DNA of 64,000 bases from Labedaea rhizosphaerae (lineage in GTDB: Bacteria; Actinomycetota; Actinomycetes; Mycobacteriales; Pseudonocardiaceae): contig NZ_SNXZ01000002.1 of the NCBI RefSeq assembly GCF_004362825.1, positions 496,001-560,000 on the forward strand, in the 5' to 3' direction. The first letter of the stretch is position 1; each line of letters begins with the position of its first letter. Positions 63,196 through 64,000 of this stretch are shown here, in pieces. Position numbers and translations under genes: made by a program. The notes beneath the pieces were generated by a model. That model saw only the letters and a list, made by a program, of their open reading frames with translations. It made no database searches and was not told the origin of the DNA.

Positions 63196-63528
63196 TCACA
63201 GGATTCGGCCTCGCCCACCATCACTCGCCGTAGCCATCGGTCGGAACCGTCGAATCTTGCCTCGAACGGGGACCTGTTTGCGATCGCGGCGTAGCCGCTC
63301 GATGCGGGCCGCTATCTCCGCAGGGGCGGCAGTGGGCTGCCGGTGCGGCACGCTGGGCCGGTCGGCCAGCCCGGCCTCACCGAAATGACGCCAGCGGTTG
63401 GCCCACTTGCTCGCGCACTGCCGGGAGATACCCATCTCCGCAGCGACATGCGCGATCGGGCGAGACCGGCAGCGCCACACCAGACGGCGACGGTCTTCAA
63501 CAGACAACGGGGCGTTACGGTGACTCAC
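63196..63528 (-). pseudogene. IS481-family transposase N-terminal fragment
   Basis: GTG at 63528 opens SHRNAPLSVEDRRRLVWRC, PIAHVAAEMGISRQCASKW and GEAGLADRPSVPHRQPTA, the HTH region of IS481 transposases. Similarity stops after IERLRRDRK; the rve integrase domain (~200 residues with DDE) is missing. The fragment is a relic. Confidence 0.85.
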
Positions 63529-64000
63529 GGGCGGGTCTTTCCAGTCGGCGGACGAGTTGGTGGTACTTCTCATCCTGGCGCCGGAAGACCCGTCCCCTCG
63601 TCTCAGCCCCTACCCACCGATACGAACCTCATGACCCGCAACAGATGTCACTAGGCCGCAGGTCGGTGGCGCTGGCCAGCCGCCGGTTGTACCAGGCAAC
63701 CGCAGTGGCGTGGATGCGGTCGTCGAGGTCGAATTGGTCCATCAGCTGCTGTCCGAAGCGCTGAGCGGCCCAGAAACCGCTCTCGCCGGCGTTGCCGGAC
63801 CGCCCGGACTCGGGCTGCTCTGGCCCGCCGTCTGGGTTCCCCCTGGGATCGTAGCTATCAGCGGCGGCCTCGTCCCACCGACATACACCAGTGTCTAAAT
63901 CGGTTTGGCCGAACACTTTGATAGCCCTTGACGACGTAAGTGGCGACAGGCAACCGTGCGCTGTCCGGGATCAGGTCACCGTGAAGGCGACCGAACTGGT
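63529..64000. other. Window end, no gene assigned
   Basis: A minus-strand frame of ~95 residues (63629-63916) with FDLDDRIHATAVAWYNRRLA, and a second frame entering from the right edge with GDLIPDSARLPVATYVVKGY, have protein-like composition but match no family I can name. Either could be the end of a gene beyond the window. Confidence 0.35.

Overview
The window is high-GC actinobacterial chromosome with many GTG and TTG starts. Large AfsR/SARP-type regulators, secreted enzymes and complete kdp genes suggest a Pseudonocardiales-like mycelial actinomycete. This is inferred from gene style only; no rRNA or intact tRNA is present.

Layout. 1-5438: the end of an oligopeptide-ABC ATPase, a secreted sedolisin (S53) protease with Ig and cellulose-binding-like domains, and a divergent HTH-ATPase regulator. 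5472-11745 (minus strand): a secreted M91-like/von Willebrand D protein, a YjbR protein, a beta-helix membrane protein and a frameshifted SigD/ShbA-like sigma factor. 11955-15508: a STAND NTPase paired with a small two-helix membrane protein that carries the same glycine-rich motif. 15565-16902: a secreted GH64 beta-1,3-glucanase. 17291-25488: a GntR-controlled catabolic cluster of nine genes (GntR and hydrolase on minus; ALDH, MFS, CMD, two beta-hydroxyacid dehydrogenases, crotonase and MBL lactonase on plus). 25762-29174: a MacB-type efflux operon with an apparent deletion that truncates both the ATPase and the permease. 29152-39275: mixed small secreted proteins, a large SARP regulator, an unknown two-gene module, a regulator/hydrolase divergent pair and several gene fragments. 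39457-47208: kdp microprotein-F-A-B-C-D-E, complete and tightly overlapping, behind a phased TCAAG repeat array.

47238-64000 looks like accessory DNA. It contains a DUF1048 relic, a decayed type I-E-like cas1 relic with a frameshift, and the 3' half of a tRNA-Val next to a perfect 17-bp inverted repeat and flanking direct repeats. It also holds an Mrr-like nuclease gene, a three-gene module (membrane protein, RecA-like/beta-sandwich protein, CHAT caspase-like protease), a second SARP regulator, a truncated IS110 transposase followed by a DUF4209-like protein, an unusual TauD-like oxygenase and an IS481 fragment. Together these read as a defence-island or integration hot spot.

Best candidates for undescribed biology: the CHAT module (51523-54808) and the STAND/membrane-partner pair with shared motif (11955-15508), followed by the catabolic cluster and the 35012-37299 module. 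Their functions are inferred from domain logic and gene order, not demonstrated.
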